Assembly: GCF_023278565.1 (NCBI RefSeq)
Contig: NC_064679.1
Coordinates: 1,922,001-1,986,000, forward strand
Length of the DNA stretch: 64,000 nt
Direction: 5' to 3'
Source: Colletotrichum lupini
Taxonomy: Eukaryota > Ascomycota > Sordariomycetes > Glomerellales > Glomerellaceae
The notes beneath the pieces are model-generated. The model saw nothing but the letters and a program-made list of their open reading frames with translations, ran no database searches and was not told the origin of the DNA. Below, piece after piece: positions 46,873 to 59,039 of this stretch. The position numbers and the translations under genes were made by a program. Position 1 is the first letter of the stretch; each line of letters starts with the position of its first letter.

Positions 46873-49800
46873 TGTGAGTAATTTTACGGCGAAGGAAGAA
46901 CCCTCTAAAATTCAATTCAACGATAGTATATTGGAAGGGAAAGAAGTTTTAAAAGAGAAGAGATAGAACGAGAGAAATGGCTGAGGCTTTCAGTGAAGAA
47001 CCATGGAAACCAAACCCGCCCCCTTATTTCGATGGCGGGTCATCGTCTCCATTAAAGAAGGGCAGAATCGACAGGATACATGGATACCTGGTGTTTGAGC
47101 TTTACTAGGAGAACCCATCACGCGAGTTCCAGCTGGACAAGCTGGAGCCAACCACCTCACTTCCACCCCATCTCAAGGAGGCTGACGTACGTTTGAGCAT
47201 TTGGCAACGGCAAACACCTGCCACTCGGCCTCCCGGCAGTGGAGTTGCCATGGTGGGGTTCATTAGTGGGTGAAATCTATTGAGGGGGACGCGTGTGCAT
47301 GGGTGGCTGTACCATTTCTTCTTCCCTGACACCTGCAGCTGGTCGCTCGGGGCAGCGCCCACCATCCGATGTGCCGTGCCGGGAGGCCGTTCATGCTATT
47401 AAAAGCCGTGCGGCTTGTCAAGTTGGGCTGAAGCACCAATGGGACGTCCCGGCCAGGGTTTCTCTTCTCTGTTCGATGTGGGCTAAAATGGTGAGACGGG
47501 ATGACCAACGGTAGAGTCTCAAACCTAAGTGGCTCATGTCGAAACTTTCCCACACAGTATCTTTCCCATCTGTGCGTTTTAAGGGGGCTGAGACTGGAGA
47601 GGAGGGTGTTTCGCTGAATAACCCATACACTTTGGCACTTTTCCCGATCATCTTGTTGGCGACAACACCACGGGAGGCCCCTCGATCCAAACAGAATCCT
47701 TGATGTCCCGCGGAGAATAACAGCCACGGTGGCAACCCGTGCCAACCTAAACATTCAAACCCAGAACTGTGATTGCTGCGGCCTTCTCAGGCTGTGCTCT
47801 TCAGACGAAACATGCTTTAAGCTCACTGGATCCCATTTTCATCGCAGTCACAGGCCAGAGACCAAGTCTTTGCGTACCTGCATCCGGATCCGCACGCCAG
47901 TAGTGCAACCAAGTCCGCCGTCGCCTGCGAAGTCGCGTTGCCGCGTTCCCTCGAGGCAGGGCTGCGGACGGACAGGGGAGTATGCGGCCCTTGGCACTAT
48001 CGCGGCGCTAAGTCGGCCAAGCAAATGACATCTGCATGGTCATTTCGGAGCCCGATCGCCCACAGTCCGTGAACGGTGAGCGTCGTATCCCGCCGGGAAG
48101 CCGCCGGGGATTTTGTGAGCTCGGCAGATCTACGTTCGGGGGAGGCAGAAGCACTGCCCTGGATGACGTTGAAAATCAAGGGGTTGGCGCAGCATATATC
48201 ATGATCGCATTCGGTGCGCGCGGATGGCTTTTTGATATTCTCCTGCCTTCGCCGAAGGCACGGCGAACCTGCGGTGGCCGACGGGATGGCCATCTGAACA
48301 ACATCGGGCCTTCAAACGCTGCTGCGAGATACTGCCACTGATGCAGTCACTGTTTTGGCATTGCGAGCTGGATCTCCGGGGATTAATTACGCCATGCAGA
48401 TCTGAACAGGTCTTGGATTCGTCATCATCGACATAACCCGCATCCACAGGCAAACTACATGTAAGAGTGAGCGTGTGTGCGATGCTCGAGGCACTAGAGC
48501 AAATACGACATATCAGCCGTGCGGTCGCGACGGTCCAATTCTCCTGCGACAATCAGGGCCGCGCAAGGACGATTGAATGAGTTGATAACACTGATAAGAT
48601 TGTGATAGAATCTATCGCCAATTAGAAGCGATACAACTCGCAAGGAATGGCAAAACTAAGGTATGCGACACAGCTTACTCGAGGTCAGGGAAATCTTCGC
48701 ACAGAATCCCAAAGCATTCGGCGAGCTTCTGGTCACGAAGTGGTTTCCCAACCCTGATCCTTCCTCAGGTATGGTTTTCCAAGGCCAATTCAAGCTCACA
48801 AGATTTGTTCCCTTTCACCCGCCGCGCATGCAGACTTCTGGAGTTGATACGGCCTTACTGCAGGCTCGGCAAGGCGAGCAATGGATTTGAACAGCCTATT
48901 AGCGTCGATGATGTCAAGCACACCCTGTCTGAAAGATTTAGTCTGGCATGGGAACATGATCTCGGTAGGAACTCGTCGATAAATCGGAAGTCACCATGTA
49001 TGACTGCTAACCCATCTTTTACTTCGGAGACATCGTCAACGCTCTTTTTCTTTCCAAGAGTGGAGCTCGACGCCGCCATTCTCCTCAAAGCATCTGGAAT
49101 CAGGGTTACCGTACAATGCCTGTACCAGTTCCTGTTCGACCTCGAGTTTGGGGATTTGCTTGAATACCCGTGCCAGTTCGATGATCTCGAGTCTGGACTA
49201 GTTTATGCAAGAGCGCAATTAGTCTCTATATTTTGCATTGTTCCTGTACGCCTCGACCATCAATTGAGCCTGATCAAGCCCAAGTAAGGCGTGAATTGGG
49301 CAGCCGCTGCTTGATCTCGTGCAAGGCGTGGGACAAGAAAGGGAGGAAGGGGGGGGGGGGGGGGGGGGGGGGTGGGGGGGGGGGGGGGAGGAGGGGGGGA
49401 GGGGGGGGGGGGGGGAGGGGGGGGGGGTGAGGGGGGGGGGGGTGGGGGTGGGGGGGGGGGGAGCAGGCAATTGGCAGTATATAATACTGCTATTTAAAAC
49501 GCTCCTGATGATATGCCCGTCGCCGAAGAAAGGAGGTAAGGAGACTGATTGCGTTCGAATACTATGTGGGATGAAGAAACTAGAGCAAGGAGTGTGGAGA
49601 GATGAGAGGAAGAGGGAAGCCACGAAATATACCAAATGTTAAACATATGCCTGAATTTTGGGATCGAGTCAATGGCATGGGCTGATGAGGTCTACACAAT
49701 GATCATCGGAGTTGAAGGGGGACAGCCCCTCCATGTTGTCTTTCTTATACGACACAAAGATCTTCGACTCGAAGTGAACACGGACAAATAGGAGCAATTT

Positions 49801-51134
49801 ATAACCGAGCACAGATGGGAACAGCTCTGAGTTTCGTGGACGTTTCTTTGACCATAGGCTCACTATACACTGATAACATCCTGTATACCTATTGACTGAG
49901 ATATACGGAACGTTACAGGCAAATGTACTAGATGAAACCAAGGCTGGACTAGTTATGGATTTCATATTCCAACTGACTTTATGGCAGTTACTCAAGAACG
50001 CCTCGGGGAATTATGGGAAGACATTACCGATACTCCAGTCCGAAGATCATGATCAAATACGGAAAGCGCCATTCGGCAAGCCTCTCTTCCTTTACCGATG
50101 GCCATAAAAAGCCCAATGATCTAGTGGTTTCCGCGAGTCCAGGAGCATTCAACAGGAGCTTTATATGGTACTCTGCGTAGATCCCCTGGGTATTATGGCT
50201 TAGATAGTCAACACAACCGTTGTACGCACCATTGAACCGGATGCGAACATTCGCTTGACAAGTCTGAGCTTGGGTAAGAGGCGCGGGGAAAGACGTAGAC
50301 CGATGACTATGTATTTCAGGATCATAAGAGCACGTGGATGAGAAAAGGTTTGATGAAATTGTCTGGAAGGAAACGTAGGAGTTGGTATTGCGCGTCAATG
50401 ATCACAGTTTTGTGCTATTGGCCGGATTTTGATTGAGTCCGTATGAGGAGAAAATATTATTTCCCCAAGTGTTAGTCACGGCGATACACCTACCCAAGCA
50501 ACTACGAAATCTCTTAGACGCTCGATTTTGTTAGCATGAATGCGAAACAATGACGGCCTGCTTGTGACTGCCTATAAAAGAGATTCATGGTGGGAAGGTT
50601 TGGTTTCGCCTTCAACGAGTTGTAGATCGCATAACTGATACCTTCCGCCCAGTTGTGCCGTCACAGAGATGCTGACTCAGCTGCACAGCCACAGAACCGG
50701 CACATAAGCTAGAGGGACATAGCTTGTCAAGCCACATGACCTCGAGCACCTTAACTCCCGAGGGCTCCACCCTGCGCCTCAGCTCACCATGGATTTCCAC
50801 TGGCGGTTAATCGGACGTCTGGGGCGGTTGATGTCACACCCGTTTAAGCTTGACCAGTTACTGACGGACAATTAGGCTGTTCACAACCACCTCACGATAT
50901 TTCACATTTCAGCATCGCTTCCCTATACCTTCGCGATACCAAACCATAGATTTTCATTGCAATCCTTACCATGCGATAGAAGCACACACCTTCCCACTTC
51001 TGCAAACCTTGTTGCGCCGTGGGCTTAAGAGCTCCCGCACACGATATACCCTCACTCTCCTCCGCACCTCCCACCCCCGAACCTCAACAAACCGACCACC
51101 TCTACCTTGAGCACCTTCGCGCCAGTTACCCAGC
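46873..51134. other. Long gene-free interval with poly-G tract
   Basis: About 4.2 kb without a supportable gene. A plus-strand frame at 48805-49287, and several minus-strand frames around 49219-49300 and 49669-50398, look partly protein-like but cannot be joined by good splice sites; they could be relics. The G-rich tract at 49341-49461 interrupts this stretch. Confidence 0.4.
49341..49461 (+). repeat. Extreme poly-G low-complexity tract
   Basis: About 120 bases almost entirely G, broken only by single A and T (and GTGG, GAGG) interruptions. Many runs exceed eight G, so the strand can form G-quadruplexes; the C-rich strand can form i-motifs. Such tracts are rare in fungal DNA and are also places where assemblies and polymerases make errors. 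Confidence 0.85.
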
Positions 51135-52626
51135 ATGACCGACACGATACCTTCGCTTCAGACCGGGCTTCAAGATGGCGAGCGCCGCTGCTTCATCTGC
51201 CTCATGGACGAGAACGAGTCCGGCGCCTCCGAGTCCGCCTGGGTCGACCCGTGCCCCTGCACCCTCGAAGGCCACCAAGACTGCATGATCCAGTGGGTCA
51301 CGGAGCTGGAGCGCGAGGGCAAGGAGATCCTCTGCCCGGTGTGCAAGGCCAAGATAAACATTGACGAGCCCTACGACCCGGCGCTCGCGCTCAGCAACCA
51401 GATCTACAAGTCCTTCAGCAGGGTGTCGCCGGGCCTGATCCTCGGCGGGATCGGCGCGGGCACATGGGTCAGCTTGGCCATGTACGGCAACATTGCGGTG
51501 CGGGTGTTTGCGGGCCCCGAGGCGACGTATCGCTTCTTCTTCAATGACAGGAACCCCAGAGGCGTGCCCATGGTCAACTGGATCCACGTCGCGATCCTGC
51601 CGACTATCGCGCCCGCCCTGGTTCTGGGCTCATCGGTCCCTATTCTGGGCAATGTCTTCTTCATGCCCGTCGCCGCGCTGGTAAGCATATCTTTCTTTAT
51701 ACTCATTCCTCGCGGGCCTGACTGACATGATCTAGTACGGCGTATTTCACATGGCCAAGGACGATCACTTCTTCTCCTGGCCCCCGTCCCCTCAACTCGC
51801 GGCAGCGTGCTTCCCGTACATTAGAGCTGTATACAATAACCTATGGCACGAGTTCGTCTGCCCGTACGAGAAGAGGTGGGAGCGCATAATTGCCGGACTG
51901 CCCGAGCCCGCACCTCAGGCGAACAACATACAGAACGGCAACCGCCGCCGCCGCGGTAGGAACAACGAGGGCGGCAACGAAGCTGCTAGAAACGTCGGAT
52001 TGGTGGGGGGGTTGATCGATGCGGCTATCGATATGCTGGACATCCCCGACGTGGAGATGGAGGTTGAGCTGGAAGAAGTGGAGATGGGACAGGACCATGA
52101 TATGGTCAACCTCGAGATTCTCGTCGAGGAGATCGAGGAGGCACATGCAGCGGAGCAAGATAACGGCGCCGGGGATATCGCTGCCGCCCTCCCTGCCCAG
52201 TTGCCTCAGCCAGGTAACGAACCACAGCAAGCACCGATCGTGGCACCGCAGCAACCAGCAGCCCAGCCGGCGCCTGCAGCTCCACGCCAGCGTGGCATTC
52301 AGGCCAGCCTCAAGGACGTCACAAACGCAATCGTGAGCACACTCCTGCTACCAGTCTTCTCCGCCGCCATGGGCGAGGCCATCCGTTTGGCGCTACCAAA
52401 GCACTGGACATCTCCTGCGGGTACCTTTGGTCGGTTCAAGATCCGAACAGGTCTTCTCCAGGAGCAATGGGGCCGGAACCTTGTCGGAGGCTGCATGTAC
52501 GTGGTAATCCGCGACGTGTTTCGGCTCTACACCAAGTACCGCCTCGCGAAGAACAAGCCCCTCCGCAAGATTCGCAACGTGGATAGGCGGAGGAACCAGA
52601 CCTCTTCCATTTCTCCCGCCGCTTAG
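51135..52626 (+). CDS. RING-CH membrane E3 ubiquitin ligase (MARCH-like)
   Basis: Two exons (51135-51680 and 51736-52626), with a 55-nt intron from GTAAGC to a CTAG acceptor after a CTGAC branch, give 478 residues. The RING-CH zinc ligands are C19, C22, C40, C42, H47, C50, C67 and C70 (C4HC3 order, CFIC...CPC...GHQDC...CPVC). Hydrophobic segments follow at about 98-120 and 148-185, and another near the middle, so the protein is probably anchored in an internal membrane. The segment about 250-340 is acidic and Ala/Pro/Gln-rich, and the C-terminus is basic. By family it would transfer ubiquitin to membrane substrates; the substrate is unknown. Head-to-tail with the SGT2 gene. Confidence 0.88.
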
Positions 52627-53309
52627 GGAATGTTGAGATGAGAAATCAAACATGTTTAACAGCGACAGTACACACCTGCATATCAAACGGCGTTGGCGGA
52701 TAGGATAGGATGATTGCATGTCTCTTTTGCTTTAGTACTTTCCTGTATGATTAGATGTCGTTCAGCATGGCGAGACGTTTCTCATCTCTACGGCCTCTGT
52801 TTGACAGTAATGAATCATCTGATTAAGGTATTGATCTGTTATCGTGCGGTCAACAGTGATGAACAAAGATACTATTTGCATTTAACTGTATATCTGCATG
52901 ATTGCATGAAATTGAAGCCAAGAGGAAATGCGTGTGTCCCATTCAGCGGGGTAACCGGTACGTTCCTTCAGGCTCTTCCCCTCCAAGGCTCCAACGCCGC
53001 CGCCGCTTGACGCCCACCCGCCCAGTCCCCCTCCTCCCCCACCTTCACCGCGGCTGCGCTGGAACCTTCCAGCCAAACAGCTGTACCGACCGGGCGAAAA
53101 GAGAACGTGGGGAGTGACGCGGGCAAGCCAAGCAGCCGCAAAGCCCAACCCGCCAGCCATCGTAACAAAGGAGGACGATCCCCCAAAAAAACCAACAACA
53201 CAACATCCAAGCTCCCCACCATCTTACAACACCTCTTGATACCCCCATCCTCGTGTCGGCCTCCCTCTATTCGATTATATACACATCCACAAGTTCACAC
53301 ATCGTCAAA

Positions 53310-54579
53310 ATGGTTAGCAACCCGTCCCGATCCCCCTTGCCCAGGGACAGACAGCCAAGAGAAGATTACGATCATGAGCTAACATTTTACCCCTCCTCCA
53401 GGCGACAGTAACCTCCAAACAGCGCCTCGCCGTCGCAATTTGCGAATTCCTCTCCACCTCGGTCAATGACGGCACCCTCCCCGCCGACGACAAGGACTCC
53501 ATCGACGTCGCAATCCAGTGCATCGCAGACTCCTTCAAGGTCGACCCCACCGACAAGAAAATCCTCGCAGAGGCCGTCGGCGCCCAGAACCTCTACCAAG
53601 TCTACTCCGTCTACGAGAAGCTCAAGAACGCCTCCACCCCCGCCGCGGCAGCGGGCGCCTCCGCCGGCGCAGCAGCAGCAGGCGCGGCCGACGCCGCCGC
53701 CTCGGCCTCCAAGACGGTGACCGAAGAAGATAAGAAGGAGGCCGACGCCCTCAAGTCAAAGGGCAACGCCGCAATGGCCTCAAAGGACTACCCCTCCGCC
53801 ATCGCCCTCTACACCCAGGCCCTGGCCCTGAACCCCGGCAACGCCGTCTTCCTCTCTAACCGCGCGGCCGCCCACTCCGCCGCAAAGGACCACGAATCCG
53901 CCAAGGCAGACGCCGAGGCCGCCGTCGCCGTCGACCCGGCCTACACGAAAGCCTGGTCCCGCCTCGGTCTCGCCCGCTTCGCCCTCGGCGACGCAAAGGG
54001 CGCGATGGAAGCCTACGGAAAGGGCATCGAGTTCGAGGGTTCCGGCGGCAGCGAGGCCATGAAGAAGGGCTTCGAGACGGCCAAGCGCCGTGTCGAGGAG
54101 ATGTCGGTCGAGGAGCGCGACCTGCCCCGCCAGTCACCCGGTGTCGGTGGCGGCATGGGCGGTGGCGCGGGCGGTATGCCCGACCTGAGCAGTCTGGCGA
54201 GCATGCTCGGCGGAGGCGGAGGAGCTGGCGGCGGTGCCGGAGGCATGCCCGATTTCAGCCAGATCATGAACAACCCCATGTTCGCGAGCATGGCCCAGAA
54301 CCTGATGAGCAACCCCGACATGATGAACAACCTCATGAGCAACCCTCGCCTGCGCGAGATGGCCGACCGCTTCGGTGGCGGTGGCGGTATGCCTGACCTG
54401 AACTCTCTCATGTCCGATCCCAACATTGCCGACATGTAAGTGGTCTACCTGTGACAATAGCATAGAAGTCAGTCCTAACTCTTTCTAGGGCACGCAACAT
54501 GATGGGTGGTGGAGGTGCACCGGGCGGTGCTCCCGGAGGAGGCGCTGGTGCTGGTGCTGGCCGTGGAGGCTCGGCCTAA
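53310..54579 (+). CDS. SGT2: SGT2-type small glutamine-rich TPR co-chaperone
   Basis: The first exon is only the start codon (53310-53312), followed by an 89-nt intron (GTTAGC donor, GCTAAC branch, TCCAG acceptor), exon 2 (53402-54435), a 53-nt intron and exon 3 (54489-54579). The total is 375 residues. The N-terminal part (about 1-70) fits the Sgt2 dimerisation domain that binds Get4/Get5. Three TPR repeats at about 114-213 include KSKGNAAMASKDYPSAIALY and PGNAVFLSNRAAAH, forming the Hsp70/Hsp90 EEVD clamp. The C-terminal Gly/Met/Asn-rich part with repeated NPMFASMAQNLMSNPDMMNN-like helices is the STI1-like client-binding region. It captures tail-anchored proteins in the cytosol and hands them to the GET pathway. 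Glycine replaces most of the usual glutamine. Confidence 0.93.
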
Positions 54580-55163
54580 AGCGTCGTTTCAAGAACTCAT
54601 ACTTGAAAGAACGTTGCCGTTGGAGAAACCAGGAAACACAGTCGATAACCACTCCGACTTACTACTAGAATTACCCTCACAATAACGTGCACAAAACTCC
54701 TGTGCATGAATAGAACACCATTTAACGGACCCATGAGACGAGTCTCCTTGACCAAGGTTGAAGGACGTTTTTAACGATCGGCGGCAAAGTACTGTTTAGG
54801 TAACTGAGCATGTTGGCCGAGCTATTGACCCTTCTTATCCATACATCCAGTCTAATCTAAGCTCAAGTATCCCCCAGTCTGTTCTAAAGCTTTTGCCCAC
54901 CAATTCTAATGAAGCTGGTCCTTCGCCAATTTTGAGTTGCTTTTGATGCGAAACACAATACTCTCATGATATAAAATGTAGCCCCCTCTGTGTCTTTTTA
55001 GACAAGCCAGCTTGCGCTGACGCCATTCTCTAAACAATACCGTAGAAAGCGGCACCTAACAAGCTGTTTGTTGGGCCAAGAATAGTATATTGGACCAGTG
55101 CCAACTCGAACAAAAGAAATCTGATAATGTGCGGCGCATCACTCATTGAGAAGCTGTTGAAAG
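54580..55163. other. Short convergent intergenic region
   Basis: 3' flanks of the SGT2 gene and of the ABC transporter gene, which face each other. No separate element seen. Confidence 0.5.
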
Positions 55164-58100
55164 CTAATGATGAGCGCCCAGATCGGGGGGTTTCGCATGG
55201 CCATGGCGACCACGCCCACGGCCTCCGCCTCGGTTGTATCGCTTTCTCTGACCACGATTGTTGTTGGGCTGCTGAGAATCTCGAGCGAGCGAGGATGCAG
55301 CTGAGTTAGACTGCGTGACCTCCTTGAGAGGAGATGATGACGTCGTTGATTTGGTTGTAACCGGACCGTGAGATCCCTCAGGCACATTCTCCTTGTGGCG
55401 ACAGACAGGAGTGCTAGTCAAGCCGGGTGTCGGCAGCTTGTCGTTGATCAAGTCTTTGGATACGATGATGGTCATTGGGGAAGCACGAGTCTCCTGGCCC
55501 GGTGTGACGGTCTTCAACTTCAAGACCGGTGCAGATACATGGCGTACCTCCTGCAGCCGATTAGTTTCTGGCTCGGCTATGGATGGCTGTGAGGATCTTA
55601 CAGCAATGACTCCATCAGCATCATCGCCACTTTGGTCCATCGCATCAGTATCGCCACAAGCTTGTCCATTGGAATCGCTCATGGCGTTGTAGCGACGGGC
55701 AGTAGGGTGAGGGGTTCTGAATAGGGGAGGCTCAAGCTTGATGACAGTGTCCACCGAGTCGTTGTCAGAGTCTTGTACTCTACTGTCGTGTCGAGCATCT
55801 AACGCCATATCGCGGTCAGGAATCTTTTCCTCGGAGCTATCATACACCATGAAGGGAAGCTTACCAGAAAGAAAGCTTACTTGAGCGCGGCTGCCGGCAG
55901 AAATGGTCGTGGTGTCAACGGTGGATCGTGGGGAGGAATCGTCATCCGAAGAAGTCGCGCTCGCCCAATTCAAAACCCGCTTGGGAGTCTGTCGAATGGG
56001 CGAGACATGTGGCTTCGCGGAATTTGTGATGGGCTGGCGAGTGGGGGATGGAAAAGAAATTTTGGTGATGGGGGTCGACTTGGGCGTGAATTCGGGTGCA
56101 ACGGGGTTCAATCGAGATCCCTACACAATTAGTGGTTAGAATCTGCCAAAGACGAATCTTCAGCTGACTCTACCTCTTTCTTGTGATTACCGGGAGTCTG
56201 AACAGCCTCGTTTCCCTTGCTCGCCTGAGTCGGTGTCGTGTGGGTGTCCTCAGACGCAGAAGCATCTATCTCCGATGTGCCATCGAGCGTGGACTCGTCG
56301 GTGTCACTTGCAGACGACTTCTTGTTGATGGCGGAATCGTCATCCTTGGGCTTCAGGAAGGTTTGCTTAGACCACAAGTCTGCGTACCTTCCCTGAGCGG
56401 TAACGAGGTCGGCATGATTGCCCTGCTCGACAACCTCACCATCCTCGATGACAACAATGCGATCGGCGTTCATAATGGTTGAAAGTCGATGACTGTGTCT
56501 GGTTAGCACATGAACCCGGTAGCTCAGTGGCACCGTGGCAAGGATGTGAACAATAGAGGCATGAAGAAAACGGAATACATACGCGACAATGAATGTGGTT
56601 CGTCCCTTGCAGAGCTGCATGAATGATTGCTGGATCTTCTGCTCTGTGTCGGTGTCCACTGAACTTGTCGCTTCGTCCAGAAGCACAATCTCGGGCTGCT
56701 TGAGAATTGCCCGGGCAATAGCAACACGCTGCAGCTCGCCGCCGGAAAGTTTGCTGGTTTTGGTCAGCTACTAGTCTGTTCGCAGACACTGGGATTACTC
56801 ACATTCCCCTCTCACCAACTCGCGTGTTGTATGCATCGGTGAAAGTCATGATCTTATCATGAATGCAAGCAGCCTTGCAAGCTTCAAAGACCTCATCGTC
56901 AGAAGCGGTGATTCTCGCATACCGAATGTTGCTAATGATCGTGTCGTCGAAGAGCACAGGATTCTGGGGCACCAAGCCAATGCGGTCACGGAGGCTGTGC
57001 AAATCAACGTCACGCACATCCTGCCCATCAATCAAGATGGATCCCTCGCTGGCGTCGTAGAAACGGTTGAGTAGCTTCAACATGGTGGACTTGCCGGCAC
57101 CAGTAGCACCAACAAAGGCCACCGTCTGGCCGCCGGGAACAGAAAGAGAGATGTTGTTGATGATCTTCTTCTTGGAATCATAGGTGAAGCTCACGTCATT
57201 GAAATCGACGTTGCCACCAATAAGCTTCAGGGGACGGGCCCCCTTCTTGTTTACGATTGTTGGCTCCTTCTTCATGATGTCCAATAGTCGCTCGGCATCA
57301 ATCAAATCGCTTCCAATCTTCTTCCCGAGGCTGGCCATGAACCGCAGTGGAGACGTGAGTTGAGCCCAGTACATCAGGAGCATTGTCAAGTCACCAGGGG
57401 TGGCCTTGCTATTTTTGATCCTGTACACAGCCAGAATCGCGCCGGCCAACAGACCACAGAGAAGAACCAAAGACTGGAATGCTTGCGCAGTAAACCACCC
57501 GAGACGTACACGCTTAGTCCAGTTGATGCGGGTGTGAATTGCGTTAGAGTAGCGCACATCTTCATATGTCGTCTGATTGAAGGATGCGACCGTATGCCAA
57601 CCCGTGATTCCAGTCTGGCGTACGTAGTGCTCGGCGTACTGGGCGTTCACGTGGGCCCGTCTGCGTTCCTTCATCACAGCAATCATCTTCGTAGCGATGA
57701 ACAAGAAAAGTGTGCTGGTCGCCAGGGTGATGAGACCTTCATAAGGCCCCAAGATAACCGAGAGGTAAACAATGGCAACAACCAGGTCGATCAGCATGGG
57801 AAGAGCTTGAAAACAGATAGACTCCAGGAGATCGGAAACACTTGACCCGCCATACATGGCCAGGCTGATGTCAGATGTGCTCTTCGAATCGTGGAAGTCG
57901 GCTGAGAGGTTCAAAATATGTCGGTAAGCTGCTGTGCTCAGAGCCCCATCGGCGTATACCTCAAGAGGCAGGTAGAGCCATTCTCGCAGAAACTCAATAC
58001 CAGCGTCAGAAGCAGCGATTCTGAGCAGACCGTAGATCGCAACTCCGTACCAAGCGCTGCTGAAGTTCTTGTCCTTGAGCTCATCGACGATGATACCGAA

Positions 58101-59039
58101 TTGACGCGGGATCAAGAGGTTGAGAGCGTTGCCGGCGAGCAGACAGAGTCCAACAAGGACAAGGCGTAATTGCAGGGATTTCTGTCCGACAGGCCAGATA
58201 TAGGGGAACAAAATCTAGACTGGTGTCAGGCAAGTTCCGTATATCAGGGGTGGTTGAAGGGACGAGAAGAATCCAAAACTTACGCCGAAACCCTTAATGT
58301 ACGTTAGCCAGTTACCCTCTTCCTGAAGGCGCTTCTCCATCTCCTCCTGTGCCTTTCGCTGGCGTTCTGCCCAGTACGACTCTGGTGGATCACTTGTCGT
58401 TCCGTACGTAGAAGTAGAGCTCTGGCTCCCGTTTCCTGAGCTGCTCAATCGCGACTTTGGGTCATCTTGGCCGAGAAGAGACTGCCGTTCTTCGTCTGTC
58501 GATTCTTCCTGGCTAGCTCGGATACGCTGAACAACGTAGATGGAGACAATGGTAAGAAGTAGATAGTAGCGAAGACCAGCAAAGACAAGGTGAGCAATGC
58601 GGCAGTGCTCGAAAGTGCTGGAGCGTCTGATAATGAGATCTGGCACTCCAATCATGGGCTCAAAAACCAAGGAAATGAGCCACGAGCCCCAGTACGGTGT
58701 CCACACAGGGTGTTCTGTGTCGGAAAGGAAGGCCAATTGAGTACCAAAGACAAGAATGCAGGACAGCAAGCCAATAACCTCATGCTCCTGACCAATCCAT
58801 TCTTGAAGGATGATGGACTGAATGGCAATGACGGCAATCTGGGCGACGTAGGTAAGGACAAAGGCAACGATAAGGTTGAGGATCCATGACCGAGGGATGA
58901 ACTCTTTGCCTGGGTTATTGGCTGCCCGCAAAGTCTGAAGAGTGCACACAGCAACAGCAGAAGCAATTGCAAAATAGGTGAAGGCCAATGCCGGATAGAG
59001 GTAGTGGAGGCTATCGAGAAGCTCTTCGAGGGACGCCAT
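55164..59039 (-). CDS. HMT1/ABCB6-type vacuolar ABC half-transporter with disordered RG-rich tail
   Basis: Exons 58284-59039, 56803-58214, 56583-56753, 56174-56492 and 55164-56120 join in frame to about 1204 residues. The N-terminal membrane domain (about five helices, [20 protein letters not shown] start) that marks the HMT1/ABCB6 branch is followed by a six-helix ABC domain. The nucleotide-binding domain has Walker [10 protein letters not shown] (about 619-627), signature LSGGE (725-729), Walker [10 protein letters not shown] (about 745-753) and the H-loop His781. Splicing rebuilds ERG-IKLSGGE and IVA-HRLST across junctions. Fission yeast Hmt1 moves metal-thiol conjugates into the vacuole. 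The last intron (56121-56173, GTAGAG donor, CTAAC branch, GTGTAG acceptor) is less sure: unspliced, the protein stops after 900 residues. Spliced, it gains 318 mostly disordered residues ending in an RGGGRGRGR segment. Confidence 0.88.

Noticed and set aside
48805..49287. 160-codon plus-strand open frame and opposing minus-strand protein-like pieces
   Set aside because: Neither strand gives a continuous model with credible introns or a known domain; at most a relic.
25846..59039. A metal-tolerance gene cluster (metallothionein plus HMT1-type transporter)
   Set aside because: The two genes are about 30 kb apart with unrelated genes and a repeat block between them; co-location is probably chance.
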